DNA of 64,000 nt, taken from Nitzschia sp. pyKryTriq1. Its lineage: Eukaryota > Bacillariophyta > Bacillariophyceae > Bacillariales > Bacillariaceae. Numbering within the stretch: position 1 is the stretch's first letter; each line of letters starts with the position of its first letter. The position numbers and the translations under genes were made by a program. Shown piece by piece: positions 49,430 through 60,464 of the stretch. A model generated the notes under the pieces. It saw only the letters and a program-made list of their open reading frames with translations. It searched no databases and was not told the origin of the DNA. Where the stretch lies: positions 693,001-757,000 of the forward strand of contig OY101122.1 of assembly GCA_956465555.1 (NCBI GenBank). Reading direction: 5' to 3'.

Positions 49430-50314
49430 CTAGCTGATGTCGTCATAGACCTTTTCTAAAGCCTTCAATCCCATGGCCCATATCCCTCCGATCCCCTCGT
49501 CGCCCTCTCGTTCCTTTTCCTGTCTCCGTTTGAGTGCCGCGTGCATCGAAGCAATGTCATCGCCATCAGTTTTCGACCTTTCCAGCTTCCCTCTGCGTTT
49601 TGCTGCTACTCTTCGCGCGACTCGTTCCAATAACGTCTCCTCATCTGGAGGCTCATCCTCTAAATCAAATTTCCTCTGTAAGTCGTCGAGCTGCTTTTTG
49701 TCGGCCATCAAGCTTTTGCGCATGGTATCGAGGCCGGGCTCCGTCTCTCTGACACGACGCCTTAGTGTGCGTTTTGGTGACAAGGAGTGGTTGGACTCCT
49801 CCGCCTGTTGGTGGCCATCTATGCTTCTACTTCTTCGTGGTTTGGGCGAACGACCAACGGCATCAGAGCTTGTGATGCTCTTACTTCGCTGCGGTGGTCT
49901 CGGTCTCGGCGAAGTTGCAATATTGAAATTAGTAGCTGTGCTTTTGAGCCTTCGTCGAGGTTGCGGTGACTTCGTGAGATCGTTGTTTTGATCCTCGGTT
50001 TCCCCACTTCGATCCCTACTGCGATCTCTGCTTCGGTCTCTTCTACCCAACACACGTCGCCCAAAGTTCTTGGGACTTAAACTTCGGGATAACCTTTCTC
50101 TCATCTTCGATCGACGAGTGGTGACCTCTTCTTCAGCTGACGGCTTGTCGCCATCTACCCCATCATTGAGGTCTTCGTAACCGTCGGAACTTTCGTCATC
50201 GTCGATCAACAGTTTGCTCTTCAGCAAGTTCCGCCGGGCCAGTTGCTCTCTGGTAGGTCCCTTGTCCAGATAGGACCGTTTGGGACTTTTGTGGCTCCTA
50301 GGAGTCAGCAACAT
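49430..50314 (-). CDS. Basic Ser/Arg-rich orphan protein
   Basis: Single exon, 294 residues from the ATG at 50314 (MLLTPRSHKSPKRS); the frame extends upstream without support. The sequence is highly charged and disordered, with SP and RS phosphorylation-like motifs (LSPKNFG, RRDRSRDRSRDRS, RSKSITSSD, RRSRSIDG). The C-terminal ~100 residues are helical (MRKSLMADKKQLDDLQRKFD, LLERVARRVAAKRRGKLERS) and end in WAMGLKALEKVYDDIS. No domain recognised. The SP/RS content might suggest kinase regulation or RNA-linked work; neither is shown. Confidence 0.65.
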   Translation of the reverse strand: MLLTPRSHKSPKRSYLDKGPTREQLARRNLLKSKLLIDDDESSDGYEDLNDGVDGDKPSAEEEVTTRRSKMRERLSRSLSPKNFGRRVLGRRDRSRDRSRDRSGETEDQNNDLTKSPQPRRRLKSTATNFNIATSPRPRPPQRSKSITSSDAVGRSPKPRRSRSIDGHQQAEESNHSLSPKRTLRRRVRETEPGLDTMRKSLMADKKQLDDLQRKFDLEDEPPDEETLLERVARRVAAKRRGKLERSKTDGDDIASMHAALKRRQEKEREGDEGIGGIWAMGLKALEKVYDDIS

Positions 50315-51001
50315 TTGCAGAGGTAGGAGTAAAAATGAAGGAAGGAAGTAGAAAGGAGACGCCAGATGGAACACTGTGCCACCTTCGGATAGTAGTGTGA
50401 TGCTGTAGCTTCAGAGTAAAAGTGCCCAAAACTCGGAGCCCCAGATCTAGCTCTCGTCTCTCGCTTCTGTCGCATATGATGAACCTCACGCAAGGGGTGT
50501 CATCTGTCATCTCGTGGTCAGATAGAATACCGGGTAAATAGGCGTCATCAGGCCCAGAGAGAGGCGCCATCACTACTGTACATACCGGTAGATCTCTCCG
50601 CTTCGTACTTTTACTTCTTGAACTTCGCAATCTGCATTCTCAAAGTTAGTCATCGGTCATCGGCGATCATGCGGCAAATGAGATCGAGAAATTGATCGCC
50701 TCGACTGGACTACTGTATAGCACGGACGCCGAAGAATGAAAATTTGCACATCTGTTCTTCGTACGCCATTATTCGTGTTCCACCTGGACCCTCCTGGACC
50801 CCATACAGTACTACCGGTACTGAACACGTGTACCGGTACAGTGTGAGTACCGGTACGAGTACGCCGCACGCGCGACGAACACAAACGAACCAACACAAGT
50901 TTCATGTTGATGTCAACGCTCTCTTTTGTCAGCCGAGGCTTCATTTTATTTGTACAGTAGCCTAGAGTACTTCCAATCAATCTATTTCTAGTTCAAGCAT
51001 C
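50315..51001. promoter_or_regulatory. Divergent intergenic region with GTAC palindrome cluster
   Basis: The cluster at 50809-50862 (GTACTACCGGTACTG, GTGTACCGGTACAG and others) lies 140-190 bp upstream of the FtsH-like start. No gene is supported. Confidence 0.55.
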
Positions 51002-52747
51002 ATGAGGTCAATATCAGTGCTGTTTCTTGTTTGGATGGCCGGGAATGGCTGTTCCGTGGAGAGTTTGCAGCTGAGATCCACTCGAGTACAATTCTCGCCT
51101 CTTCCTTCCACGGTCAGTGCTGCCGCGTCCACCCGTCGGTATCAACCACTCAGCAGCGAGCCTGTTTTGAGACGAGATCAGTTTGCTTTGTTCTCATCTC
51201 CCTCCTCCCCCGAGGATGGCTTATCTCCCAAGAAAAATCCGGTTCAAAAGCTGATTGTGATATTGCGGCAAGTCCTCCTCCGTATCAAGGCGTTTCCACC
51301 GCGATTCTCGGCTCGATTTTCTAGATTGTCGCGGCGGGCGAAAGCGATTGTCGTGATGCAAGCCTTGGTCATAGCATTGATATTTGGAAATGTTGGAAAG
51401 AAGGCCTATTCAAACTACCAATATTCTCGTGGAGCCGGTGGTGGAACGGGACCCCCCATCGAGCTGCCTTACAGTAACTTTTTGGATCTTTGTGAGGAAT
51501 CTGGCTCCAAGAGCGGAGTCATTGTGGACAATCTGCGAATAGGTACCGAATCCGTCGTGTATCGAATTACCAAAGAACCAACGGATGGATCGGAAGCAAA
51601 GCGTGTCATTGCCTATACACGGAAAGTGCCGGCATCTCCAGAACTGATTCAACATTTGCGGAAGAATGATATTCCCTTCACGGCTTTGCCGCGGCCGCGT
51701 GCGAATACAGTGGGGCTAGTGGTGCGAGGAGCTATACTGAGCTTTTATATGCTCATTTTATGGCGCATGTACAAAACATTCAGTGGAAACTCGGGGGCGG
51801 GAGATGTGCCTGGAAAACTGGCGTCATCGTCATCTGTGAGCTCCTTGCCTTCCGCTACGTTTACTGAAATCCAAGGGATTGACGACGCAAAAAACGAAGT
51901 CATGGAGCTCGTCGATGCGCTTCGAAACCCCGAAAAATACTCTATTTTAGGAGCACGGGCGCCGACGGGCCTCTTGCTGGAAGGCCCGCCTGGAACCGGG
52001 AAAACCATGCTAGCAAGAGCTACCGCGGCGACCGCAGGAGTTCCTTTGCTATACTGCAGTGGGTCCGATTTCGTTGAAATGTTCGTTGGTCGTGGGGCGG
52101 CCCGTGTCCGTAAGCTTTTTGAACGGGCCACACGCATGGCACCATGTATTATTTTTGTCGATGAGCTGGATGCTCTTGGAAAAGCCAGAGATTCCGGGAA
52201 TCCTTTGATGGGCGGTCGGGGAAATGACGAAGCCGAACAAACATTGAATCAGCTATTGGCGTGTATGGACGGTTTAGACTCCAACAAACGCATCTGTGTC
52301 TTGGCAGCGACCAATCGTAAAGAAGTTTTGGATCCAGCACTTGTCCGACCTGGTCGTTTCGATCGAATCGTGACCTTGCGCCTTCCCGATGCCAAGGGCC
52401 GTGAGAATATTCTCCGTGTTCACGCCCGAAAACTCCCGGGATTCAAGGAGGGACAAGGCGTTGATGACCGACGACAAAACGCTTTGGGAATCGGTGAAAA
52501 TGTCGATCTCTCTGCGATTGCAGCACTTACTTCGGGGTTCAGTGGGGCCGAGCTGGAGTTCTTGGTCAACGAGGCGGCCATTCGAGCGGTAAGAAGAGTA
52601 AGCTCGGCACTACGAGAGGGCAAATCAGCAGGAATCACGCCCCATGTGCGACCCGAAGATTTCGAGGCTAGTCTCGCCAACTTTTTTGCAACGCGCAAGC
52701 CAAAAGGTGGTATCGACGACGTGTGGAAGAATGTGTGGAGACAATAG
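51002..52747 (+). CDS. FtsH-like AAA+ ATPase lacking the M41 protease domain
   Basis: Single exon, 581 residues. The N-terminal segment is hydrophobic then Ser/Arg-rich (organelle targeting likely). Two membrane spans are seen, about 114-130 and 236-255, with an FtsH-type intermembrane domain between. The AAA+ module has Walker A GPPGTGKT (328-335), pore loop [14 protein letters not shown], Walker B IIFVDELD (383-390), sensor VLAATNR and arginine fingers in RPGRFDR (449-455). [20 protein letters not shown] is the AAA lid. FtsH proteases carry a ~200-residue zinc peptidase (HEXXH) after this point. Here the chain stops with [14 protein letters not shown] and no HEXXH exists in any downstream frame before PIS. 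ATPase residues look intact, as in plant FtsHi-type pseudo-proteases, though those usually keep a degenerate peptidase region. Confidence 0.88.
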   Translation: MRSISVLFLVWMAGNGCSVESLQLRSTRVQFSPLPSTVSAAASTRRYQPLSSEPVLRRDQFALFSSPSSPEDGLSPKKNPVQKLIVILRQVLLRIKAFPPRFSARFSRLSRRAKAIVVMQALVIALIFGNVGKKAYSNYQYSRGAGGGTGPPIELPYSNFLDLCEESGSKSGVIVDNLRIGTESVVYRITKEPTDGSEAKRVIAYTRKVPASPELIQHLRKNDIPFTALPRPRANTVGLVVRGAILSFYMLILWRMYKTFSGNSGAGDVPGKLASSSSVSSLPSATFTEIQGIDDAKNEVMELVDALRNPEKYSILGARAPTGLLLEGPPGTGKTMLARATAATAGVPLLYCSGSDFVEMFVGRGAARVRKLFERATRMAPCIIFVDELDALGKARDSGNPLMGGRGNDEAEQTLNQLLACMDGLDSNKRICVLAATNRKEVLDPALVRPGRFDRIVTLRLPDAKGRENILRVHARKLPGFKEGQGVDDRRQNALGIGENVDLSAIAALTSGFSGAELEFLVNEAAIRAVRRVSSALREGKSAGITPHVRPEDFEASLANFFATRKPKGGIDDVWKNVWRQ

Positions 52748-52794
52748 GAGTTCCGAGTTCTTAAAATATTTGAACAGCGTCATTGATACCTAGT

Positions 52795-52815
52795 TTATTT
52801 ATTTATTTATTTATT
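52795..52815 (+). repeat. (TTTA)n run overlapping the PIS stop codon
   Basis: Five tandem TTTA units. The minus-strand stop codon TAA (52809-52807) falls inside the run. Confidence 0.85.
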
Positions 52816-53581
52816 CTTGGCAGCCGCATCACTTTGTGCCACCACGTAACACGCAGATTGTAGTTGCATTACATTGACCGCCTGCTTCATTGCGCAACCA
52901 GGGATGCATATTACTAATAGAAATTGTAGTAGAGAATGGCACCATAGGTCTTGTGTGAATTGGATGGCATAAGCGAAAATGTAGGTGAATTCGGCCGACA
53001 CGCAACAGTACCCAAAGAAATAGTAGTACTTGTAAAACCATCGCACCAAGAAATTTCGTCCTTCGTTCCCCTCATCCGATTTGTGGTGCTTTCCGAGAGC
53101 ACTTGTAGAATACATTTGACACCAATGGGAGCTGATATCCAATATGATCAGTGACAAGAATGTCTGGAGTAGAGAGAAGAAACGAAAACCAGGCAAACAT
53201 TACATCAGCTTTCTGTCCTCCCAAATAACTACAAACTCACTCCTGTAGTCTACCTACCCATCGAAAAAATGGGAAACCGATACCTTTGTCCATTTCCGAA
53301 TACTCTCCACCGAGTACATACAGGAGACCCAACGTAGAGCATCTGTCTGTGACCATGTCTAGCAGACCCCCAAACGTGCTAGTTTGATTCAATTTTCGGG
53401 CCACAAGGCCATCAAAAAGGTCGCCGATAAAACTGGATACGTAAAGCAGAGTCGCAATGAGCCAAAGACTGGGGTAGGCCATCATTAGGAGCAAACCTGC
53501 GAGAGTGCAGAATACTCGGAAGTATCCAATCAAGTTTGGGACATACAGCAGAACGTCCTTTGCAGTTGTTGTCATAGCCAT
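52807..53581 (-). CDS. PIS1: Phosphatidylinositol synthase (CDP-alcohol phosphatidyltransferase)
   Basis: Joins CDP-diacylglycerol and myo-inositol to make phosphatidylinositol in the ER membrane. Two exons fit: 53581-53258 and 53163-52807, a 94-nt intron, giving 226 residues, the family's usual size. The CDP-alcohol signature DGx2ARx8Gx3Dx3D is complete: DGLVARKLNQTSTFGGLLDM plus VTDR. Exon 2 has LIILDISSHWCQMYSTSALG, typical of eukaryotic PI synthases. Several hydrophobic helices surround these motifs. The gene converges with the FtsH-like gene, only 59 bp apart. Confidence 0.93.
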
Positions 53582-54087
53582 CTTGGTACCAATTGAGCTA
53601 TCTCCGGTAAGGATCGGATTCGCAGCGATTGGGCTTGCTTATAGCACTGTTGCATGTAGAGTGGATCTAGTAGTAGTAGTAGTGTAGTGAACTAGTAGTG
53701 GCTGCATGCGGTGGGGCTTGAACAAAGAGCGCACCACCAAAAGAAACACCATTGTCGAGAGGCGGTCGATTTTCCCGGGTGCGGTGTCACCTTTTGGAAG
53801 AGTTCGAAGTGGTCGACATGATAGGTCGGAATAGTCGAAGCCACAATCGCTGATATCTACCGGTACTACAAGCTCGCCAAGATGATCGTTAACTAGCTGA
53901 AGCCAGTCTACGCTGCTTTTGTAGTACTACTACTACTAGAGTAGAGAGAGACGCTACAGTTGCTACACTAGTAGAGTCTACAATCACAGTAGACGACGAC
54001 GGCTCTATGGAGTACGCACGCAATGAAGAATAGCATGATGTATGGCGACTACCGGTACATCTCTAAGTGCACACAGAGACCACACAA
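53582..54087. other. Intergenic region, no gene
   Basis: Contains TAGTAG triplet runs (near 53672-53690 and 53920-53940) and isolated TACCGGTA words near 53858 and 54050. Confidence 0.5.
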
Positions 54088-56344
54088 CTACGAATTGAGC
54101 ATTGCCTCGAGATCCTCCAAGTCCTCATCGTCATCATCGAAATCCTCCAGGTTCATGTCACCCAAGTCTTCGTCCGCATCTGCCAGTAAAGCATCCATAT
54201 CCTCCAAGCCGTCGTCTGTCGACGAAGGCTGTGATGGGACTGGTGTTGGTGTCGTCTGTTTGGGCACAATAGTCTTATCTGACTCATGTGTAGGTGTGTC
54301 TGTCTCGTTTGGAGTAGCTTCTGAAGCATCGGTTTCCGACTTTGCCACAGCATTAGATGAATCCAACGGTGTCTCCGCTGATATTGTGCTTTCAGATTTG
54401 GGCGCATCGGAATCATCAAAGACAACCTCTTCTGTTTCAACCTCGTCTTCGTCTAGTGCATGAAGGGCTTCCATCAGTGAGTCCTTCTCTACCGGTTTCG
54501 AGACGGCGGCAGTAGCCGGCTCCACAGGAAGGAAATCAAATTCATTGCCAATGCTAAATGTATCAAAGGGCGTTTGTTGCTTCGATGCGCTATCGGTCCC
54601 GGTTTTAGCTCCTCCATCTTCCTCCTTTTTCGTGCCCTCTCCACGTCTTCGGCCCACGGTGGGTCCCCACAAAGGGTCATCATTCTTGCGAGAAGTATGC
54701 TCCTGTCGTCGACTATTAATCACGTCCCAAAAGCGTGAATCACCTTGGAGCATCGCATCATAATTGGATGCCTTGACGACCGGGCCCTTCCCTTCCTTCT
54801 TTGGACTCTCACCATGATCGTCGTCCTCCTCGGCTTGCTCTTCCAAATGTTTTGTTGCTGTCTCGGAATCTACCTTCTCAAAGATCAAATCCAAAAAGAA
54901 GTCGTCAGGGTATCTCCTATCAGCGCAAGCTCCATCCAACTGGGACTTGGTCAATCTCAAGACATTTGGCGGAACATAACCCGTATGAAATGCTGCACGA
55001 AACATCGATACTCGCTGTTTGTTGAAAGTCAAATGACGACATCGAATCAATATATCACCCTGGATGACTTCTTCGATATTGAACGGCACAGTTCCATCAA
55101 TCACCTGAACAAAAGGTAGCTCCTCGTCAGCCTGTTGTACATGAAGAGTAGCAGCTGTCGTGAAGATGAGTTTCCCTCCCTTGAAAATCTGAAGATATGG
55201 AGCACAGCCCATGAGTTTCTTTTCATCCTCTGGACTCTCTTTCATATTTTCGCGAGTGGGACCTTTTGCAAACTAAACAAGTCATTGACTGGTGAGAAAC
55301 AGGGGGGCTCGCGAACCAAACCGAACGCGCTGTGTTGTGTGGGTATTTTGTTCTCACCTTGGGTGCTTCGCTCATAATGATTCGCTTGAGCAATAGTGGT
55401 GGTTGAGATGGTCGGACACCATCCAACATATTCTTAAAGTAGGATGCATAGCGGCGTTGCGAAGGAATGGTCAATTCTTCTGTCGGTATTTGCTTGCACT
55501 TGGCAATGTAGTCAAGCGCCTTGTTGATGTCACCGAACCCAGCCTCGCCCATCCAGCACAAAAAGGCTGCCAGTACCGTACTGGTCCTTCCCTTCCCAGT
55601 CAAACAGTGCACCACAGCGACATTACGATCGTCGGCCTTCATCCAGTTTTCCATCGAAATGAGCAATTTCAAAAGCAACCCCAGAGGCGGCGAGGGACTG
55701 CCTGGAAAACTAAAGGTCAAAACTTGATCGTCCAAGACAGAAATATCATAGTCGACTTCACTTAGATTCCACACTAAAAATCGCCCATCGTGTCGACGCT
55801 GCAGCAAGTGCCCCACAGCAGCAAGTTTCCGCCCGGCAGTGATTGAAGGATTGACGCTGCTCGCCATGGCGGGATGGCTCATAGTGAGAATTCGATCCGT
55901 CACGTACACAACTTCGGCGTCTCGGAGAGCCTCGACATCTAGGGGCAGCTTCGGATCTCGTTTGTAGAAACCCTTTCGGAGGAAATTTTGTTCCAGACGA
56001 CTCCGCTCCAGTTCCACGGCCTCCTTGGTCGCTTCGACCGCTTGCTTGGTGCCTTCCACCACAGACGACCACCCCATTTGAAGATTCTTCAGCATTTTAG
56101 CCTTGTTGATGTCGAGGTTTACCATGGAATGGGATGCGTGTTGCTCGCCCTCCTCTTCTGCCCCTTCAGCAGTAGTGGCGGGTTCACGGTGCGTTGCCTT
56201 GGTGGCGGCCTGAGTGATGGCATCGCCTGTCTTTTCCAAGGCTTCCGTCAGCCCCTTGCTGGCTTTTTTCTCTGCTTGCGAGATCGCCTCTCCCGTCTTT
56301 TCCAGGGCCTCCGTGATGCCTTTGGTCCACGACGACGACCACAT
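54088..56344 (-). CDS. PTEN/auxilin-type phosphatase and C2 domain protein with acidic tail
   Basis: Two exons fit: 56344-55358 and 55272-54088, an 85-nt intron in phase, giving 723 residues. Two near-repeats of GLTEALEKTGDAI start the protein, suggesting an amphipathic membrane-binding helix. The phosphatase-like domain (about 140-310) has the loop HCLTGKGRTS with Cys247 and Arg253, and PSQRRYASYFKNML as in GAK/auxilin. The C2 domain follows (APYLQIFKGGKLIFTT, GDILIRCRHL, MFRAAFHTGYV, LRLTKSQLDGACADRRYP). The last ~290 residues are acidic and disordered, ending in DDDDEDLEDLEAMLNS. No J domain or kinase is seen, so it is not a full auxilin. Lipid or protein substrate is unknown. A GTAC cluster lies ~146 bp upstream. 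Confidence 0.85.
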
Positions 56345-58768
56345 GATAATATTTACTCTTCTAATCTAAAACACAAGTAAGGTGCGAACGTCAACGTTCA
56401 AGGTCGATGGTGTGAGAGGGGATGCCATGCCGATAGTACCAGAATGCCATGGTATGAGAGCAACACCTGAGACGCCACCCCTATTTAGACACAATGTACG
56501 GTACGGTACAAGTAGTACCTGGTACGTTGTACGCTTGTACAGGACTGCTGGTACTGTACAAGTATCATACCAGGTACCGGAACCGCCTGGTACATAGCGG
56601 TACGTAACATCATGAGATGATGAGAACGCACCCGTTTTCGATACCGGTACCTGGTACGCAGTCAGTACATTTTCTACGCGCGTCCTGAAGCAGTATTCGC
56701 CGATGCTCTGCGGGACCCAACGCACGATTGAATCAATCGAATACGAGAAAGCAACAAGTAGCACTAAAAGTGCGTCGTCGCTGAGCGCGAGAGGTGGGGG
56801 TTGACGTACTGGGAAGGATGTATGTGTCTCCGACATTGGTACCACCCCTCACGCCGCAGTGGGGACAGAAGGACAGAGATTCTTGTAGCATAATTGGTGG
56901 CTCTGCCAAATAAAAGACGGATTTGGGCGGAAGGTAGAAGAAAGAAAGTCATATTAGTCGCATAGATTGACCGACGAGGAAAAATGAAATATAATCTTGT
57001 ACATCGGATGAAATATTTTGTTAAATTGACAAAAAATTACGTACGTAGCTGCCTTTACATTCTATTCTCGCCAAGATGGTAACACGAGGGACTTTACAGT
57101 GCATTGTCCCATCGGAGATGACAAATCGGACATAAATTGCATAATCTGGTTTTGCCCACGACATGACATACCCGGAAATAACGGACCGTTCTTTATAGAA
57201 GGACCATAATTACGAGCTTATACATAACAAAGGGAGATATTTCATTTCAACTTGTTCATGTTTTATTATAATAATCTAACAGATAGAATAAATTTTTTGT
57301 TAGGACTCATCCTGCCGATCTATTTTGACCCACGGCAAAGAATTGCCGCAAGCTCATCCGGTTATCAAATTTCTTGCCGATAAGAACCATCGAGTGAAAA
57401 ACTTTGCCAAGCTAATTTTTAAACTGGCTCGTAGGCGACGAGGACCGGTGGCAAGCAGCGATGTTTGCATTGCAACAAGCGGCGGAAGTCGAGCGAGGTG
57501 AGTTGGCGAGATGCGAGAACACAAGGCGGGTGGTGCTCGTTTTGGGCTTGCCACGCGCGTGATTTATTATGGTGATGCGACATTCTCACCCAGTACTTAT
57601 TTTTGCGTGGACTCTACGCGGACGGAATCCAGCAATCATGGAAATGGAATCCGGCGAGGTAAGCCACGACTCGGACGACTGCCTCGAGATTCCATTGGAT
57701 CAGATAGCAGTGGAGATGGCAAGATTTGATAGAATGGCACTGGAGGACGATGATTGAAGCTTTTTCGCCAAACTTTCACATAGGAAACCTCTTCGGAGTA
57801 ACGTTCGGACACTAACTTCGATGGGACAGTAGAGTTTCCGCACATAGGGGTTGCTGTAGAATGCTAACTCTGAAAAGAGCTAGAAATCTATCAATTTTTC
57901 AGAGTTAGCTATGTAGTTTCCGTTGAGGATGCGGAAACCATACCTTCACTATGATTCTTAGTGGCGTGACACTATAACAAAAAAGTCGACTATCTGACTT
58001 TCTATGAAATGAGACTCGGAAGGTCATCTAAGTAGCTCGCCAAAGTTGGCCAGTTTCCTATTGAAATGGCGATCGAGTCGTGTAGGACGAGTACCGGGTC
58101 GTACACCGGTGACTACTCCGAATAAAAAAATCGAGCTCCCCGCACGAATTTTTGGTACGACGCCTTAACAAAAAATTATATCCGGGCTCGTTAAAATTGT
58201 ATATTCGGGTCCTTTCCATTACAACGGAGTTCATCTCAACGACACAACTGACCTACTGTACCGGTACCAGTACAGTACCGTACAGGTACGAGTATCGGTA
58301 CAGTACAAGGTACAGTATCTGTATGTATCTCTCAACGGTCGCGGTCGAACGGTGCGATCTCAACGGGTGAAGCTTCGTTAAATGTCTGAAATTCCCATGT
58401 CGGGATCATTGCAATAATATCATGTCTGTATATCGTTACTCGCCGAAAACGCGTACCTGCCAGCGCAACAAATATCGTGAGCTTCGTTGACGTATAAAAA
58501 CTAATTGAAAAAAGGACAATCCGGTGACACTGTCTGTGCAGCCCGGGGTCTTTGCGGGGACGGATCGTGGAGATACTGCCTTCGGGTGCAAGACCACTGC
58601 GGCTCCATAACATAAAATAATGGGCCCGGTGCCCGCCGCATCGGATCCCGCGAGCTTGAAAAGAATGTGATATTATTAAAAAATACTCTCTACGACGAGT
58701 ACTCGTATTTTTTCTTTCGTAACAAAGACACCCCCAGCGTGAGGTCTCTTTCAACAAGAAACAGAAAG
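56345..58768. other. Long intergenic region (2.4 kb)
   Basis: It holds a GTAC/ACCGGT cluster at 56490-56662 next to the phosphatase-like gene, an AT-rich stretch (about 56960-57300), a fold-back repeat at 57834-57938, and a second GTAC cluster at 58254-58318 upstream of the PDZ-like gene. A short frame ending at 57757 (DCLEIPLDQIAVEMARFDRM) has no start or partner exon I can support. Confidence 0.6.
57834..57938. repeat. Nested inverted repeat (fold-back)
   Basis: Inner arms GCTAACTCTGAAAA (57863-57876) and its exact reverse complement (57896-57909) leave a 19-nt loop. Outer arms GTTTCCGCA (57834-57842) and TGCGGAAAC (57930-57938) enclose them. It could be a small MITE-like element or a structured RNA; no flanking target duplication was seen. 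Confidence 0.75.
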
Positions 58769-59449
58769 ATGAAAGGGGACAATATACCCATAGTAGAAGC
58801 CATTCCAGTTTCGTCGACGAATGCCAGCGACAGCGGTATATGCTTTGTGGATCTTCCCATCGGACCGGCCGACCTGGGATTTCAAGTCCAGGGGTCTCCA
58901 CCTCAAATATCCATCGTGGACAAGAATAGTCCTATCTTTGGTCAAGTGGAAGTTGGTCATTACATCCATGGAATCGAAATGCCAAACATTGAAATTGTCA
59001 ACCTGACGGATCCTGTTCACTCGATACAATTGATTCAAGCCAATGCGGCAAACCCACGACGATTGATGGTATCTTCGAGTCCATTTTACGTGGATGCATC
59101 CATTGGAAACTCAAATGCGGTTTTACGCGGGGCTCTATACAAGCATCAATTACCGGCCTCGCCCAGTCTTGGTTTTGCCATGAAGGGATTTCCACCCGTC
59201 ATCACCGTGGTGGCACCCACTTCTCTGTTGGCAGGACGCCTTCATCCGGGGCAGACGGTGGAGGCACTATTGGTTCCCGGGCAACCAGTCATGAACTTGG
59301 CAGCGGGGGCATTCACCTCGGCCAAGGTAGAAGAGCGTTTGTTATCTTCCTGTGAGCTTGGAGGACGGCAGTTGGTGGTGAAGGACGGAAACAATCCTCA
59401 ACGAGAAAAGGGAAGCAGCAGGGCATTGGATGACTGTGTCATTTCATAG
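58769..59449 (+). CDS. Tandem PDZ-like repeat protein, orphan
   Basis: Single exon, 226 residues from the ATG at 58769 (MKGDNIPIVEAIPV); the frame is open upstream but weak. Two related halves are visible: LGFQVQGSPPQISIVDKNSP with VGHYIHGIEM, and LGFAMKGFPPVITVVAPTSL with PGQTVEALLVPG. The pattern LGF-x-(V/M)-x-G-x-PP-x-I-x-(I/V)-V, then (V/P)G-x-x-(I/V), recalls the carboxylate-binding loop and GD-x-(I/V) region of PDZ domains. I infer a two-domain PDZ-like scaffold. No membrane span or signal peptide. Family not recognised. Confidence 0.65.
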   Translation: MKGDNIPIVEAIPVSSTNASDSGICFVDLPIGPADLGFQVQGSPPQISIVDKNSPIFGQVEVGHYIHGIEMPNIEIVNLTDPVHSIQLIQANAANPRRLMVSSSPFYVDASIGNSNAVLRGALYKHQLPASPSLGFAMKGFPPVITVVAPTSLLAGRLHPGQTVEALLVPGQPVMNLAAGAFTSAKVEERLLSSCELGGRQLVVKDGNNPQREKGSSRALDDCVIS

Positions 59450-59667
59450 GAGTAGACTAGGTGCCCCGCATCTGCAAACACCATGGCAACATCATACGAT
59501 AATTCACAATGCTCCTCGCCGCGTATACTTGGCTTCATAATAATGTGCGAATTTCATGACACATTGTGCTTTCATGATGTTGACCCTGCTAGCTGGTCTT
59601 ATTTTTAGACAAACTGTAGACGTATTTTCTATGTTTTCGGTTACTCCGCTAGACCTTCGATCTATAG

Positions 59668-60464
59668 CTATACATTCACGAACTGATCGGAAATGAGCTC
59701 GAAATTGGTGATGGTTTCTTCTGCTTCCGCGTGGGAATGCGGAGCAAGAGTCGCGAGCTTTCGCCTACGATACATGTAACCGACCGCTGCCACGCCTGTG
59801 AGGCTCGCTAAGCCTGTCCCGAAAAAAGCCAAGTCGCTGTATGAGCTGTCGGCCCCTTTCTTCACCTTCATCTCCAAATAGCAAAATCCGTAATCAGCGT
59901 TGTTGCCAACGTCGAAAATTTTGACGCTCATTCCCACATTGAAACCATGATAGCTCCCATACCAAGCATCCGGGTCTCCAAACATGCCAAACGTGAATCG
60001 GTAATTGTAGACACCTGCGTCTGGGCAGCTATATCCCGCATCATCTCCTGCAGGAGCTTTCAAAAGTGTGTCACAACTGTATGACGTGTAGTTTTGGTAG
60101 TGATAGGTTTCAAACACCCCAGAATCTGGAAAATGGGGAATACTCGGGCTTACGGAAACCTTGACCTCTGACGGGAGATCCGTCGTTGCGTTGACTGCGA
60201 AAAAAAAATCGATATACGTCAGTGTGCAATATTGACACGGTACGAAGACACATGCGTCATCACCTATCACCTCTCACCTTGGACAAACAAAGAAACATCT
60301 GATCCCCATGTACATCCATATTCATCGTCGCATGTTGCCGACACAAACTCCAAATCAGTCAAGTTTCCTGTGCAATAGGCACTGCCACTCTGGTATTGAA
60401 GCAAGCTTGATCCCTCGACCAAAGGTAATAAAAGAATCAACAAACAGTTCAATAGCCTCTTCAT
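59668..60464 (-). CDS. Type I membrane protein, paralogue pair member A
   Basis: Two exons fit: 60464-60278 and 60194-59668, an 83-nt intron, giving 237 residues. Signal peptide MKRLLNCLLILLLPLVEGSS, a Cys-containing ectodomain (AYCTGNLTDLEF, ATCDDEYGCTWGSDVSLFVQ, YSCPDAGVYNYRFTFGMFGD, DAWYGSYHGFNVGMSVKIFD), one membrane span (FFGTGLASLTGVAAVGYMY) and a cytosolic tail RRRKLATLAPHS...NFELISDQFV. The neighbour at 60972 shares this plan, including exon 1 of exactly the same length and phase. Function is unknown; N-glycosylation sites (NLT, NAT, NYT) fit a surface or endomembrane protein. Confidence 0.75.
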
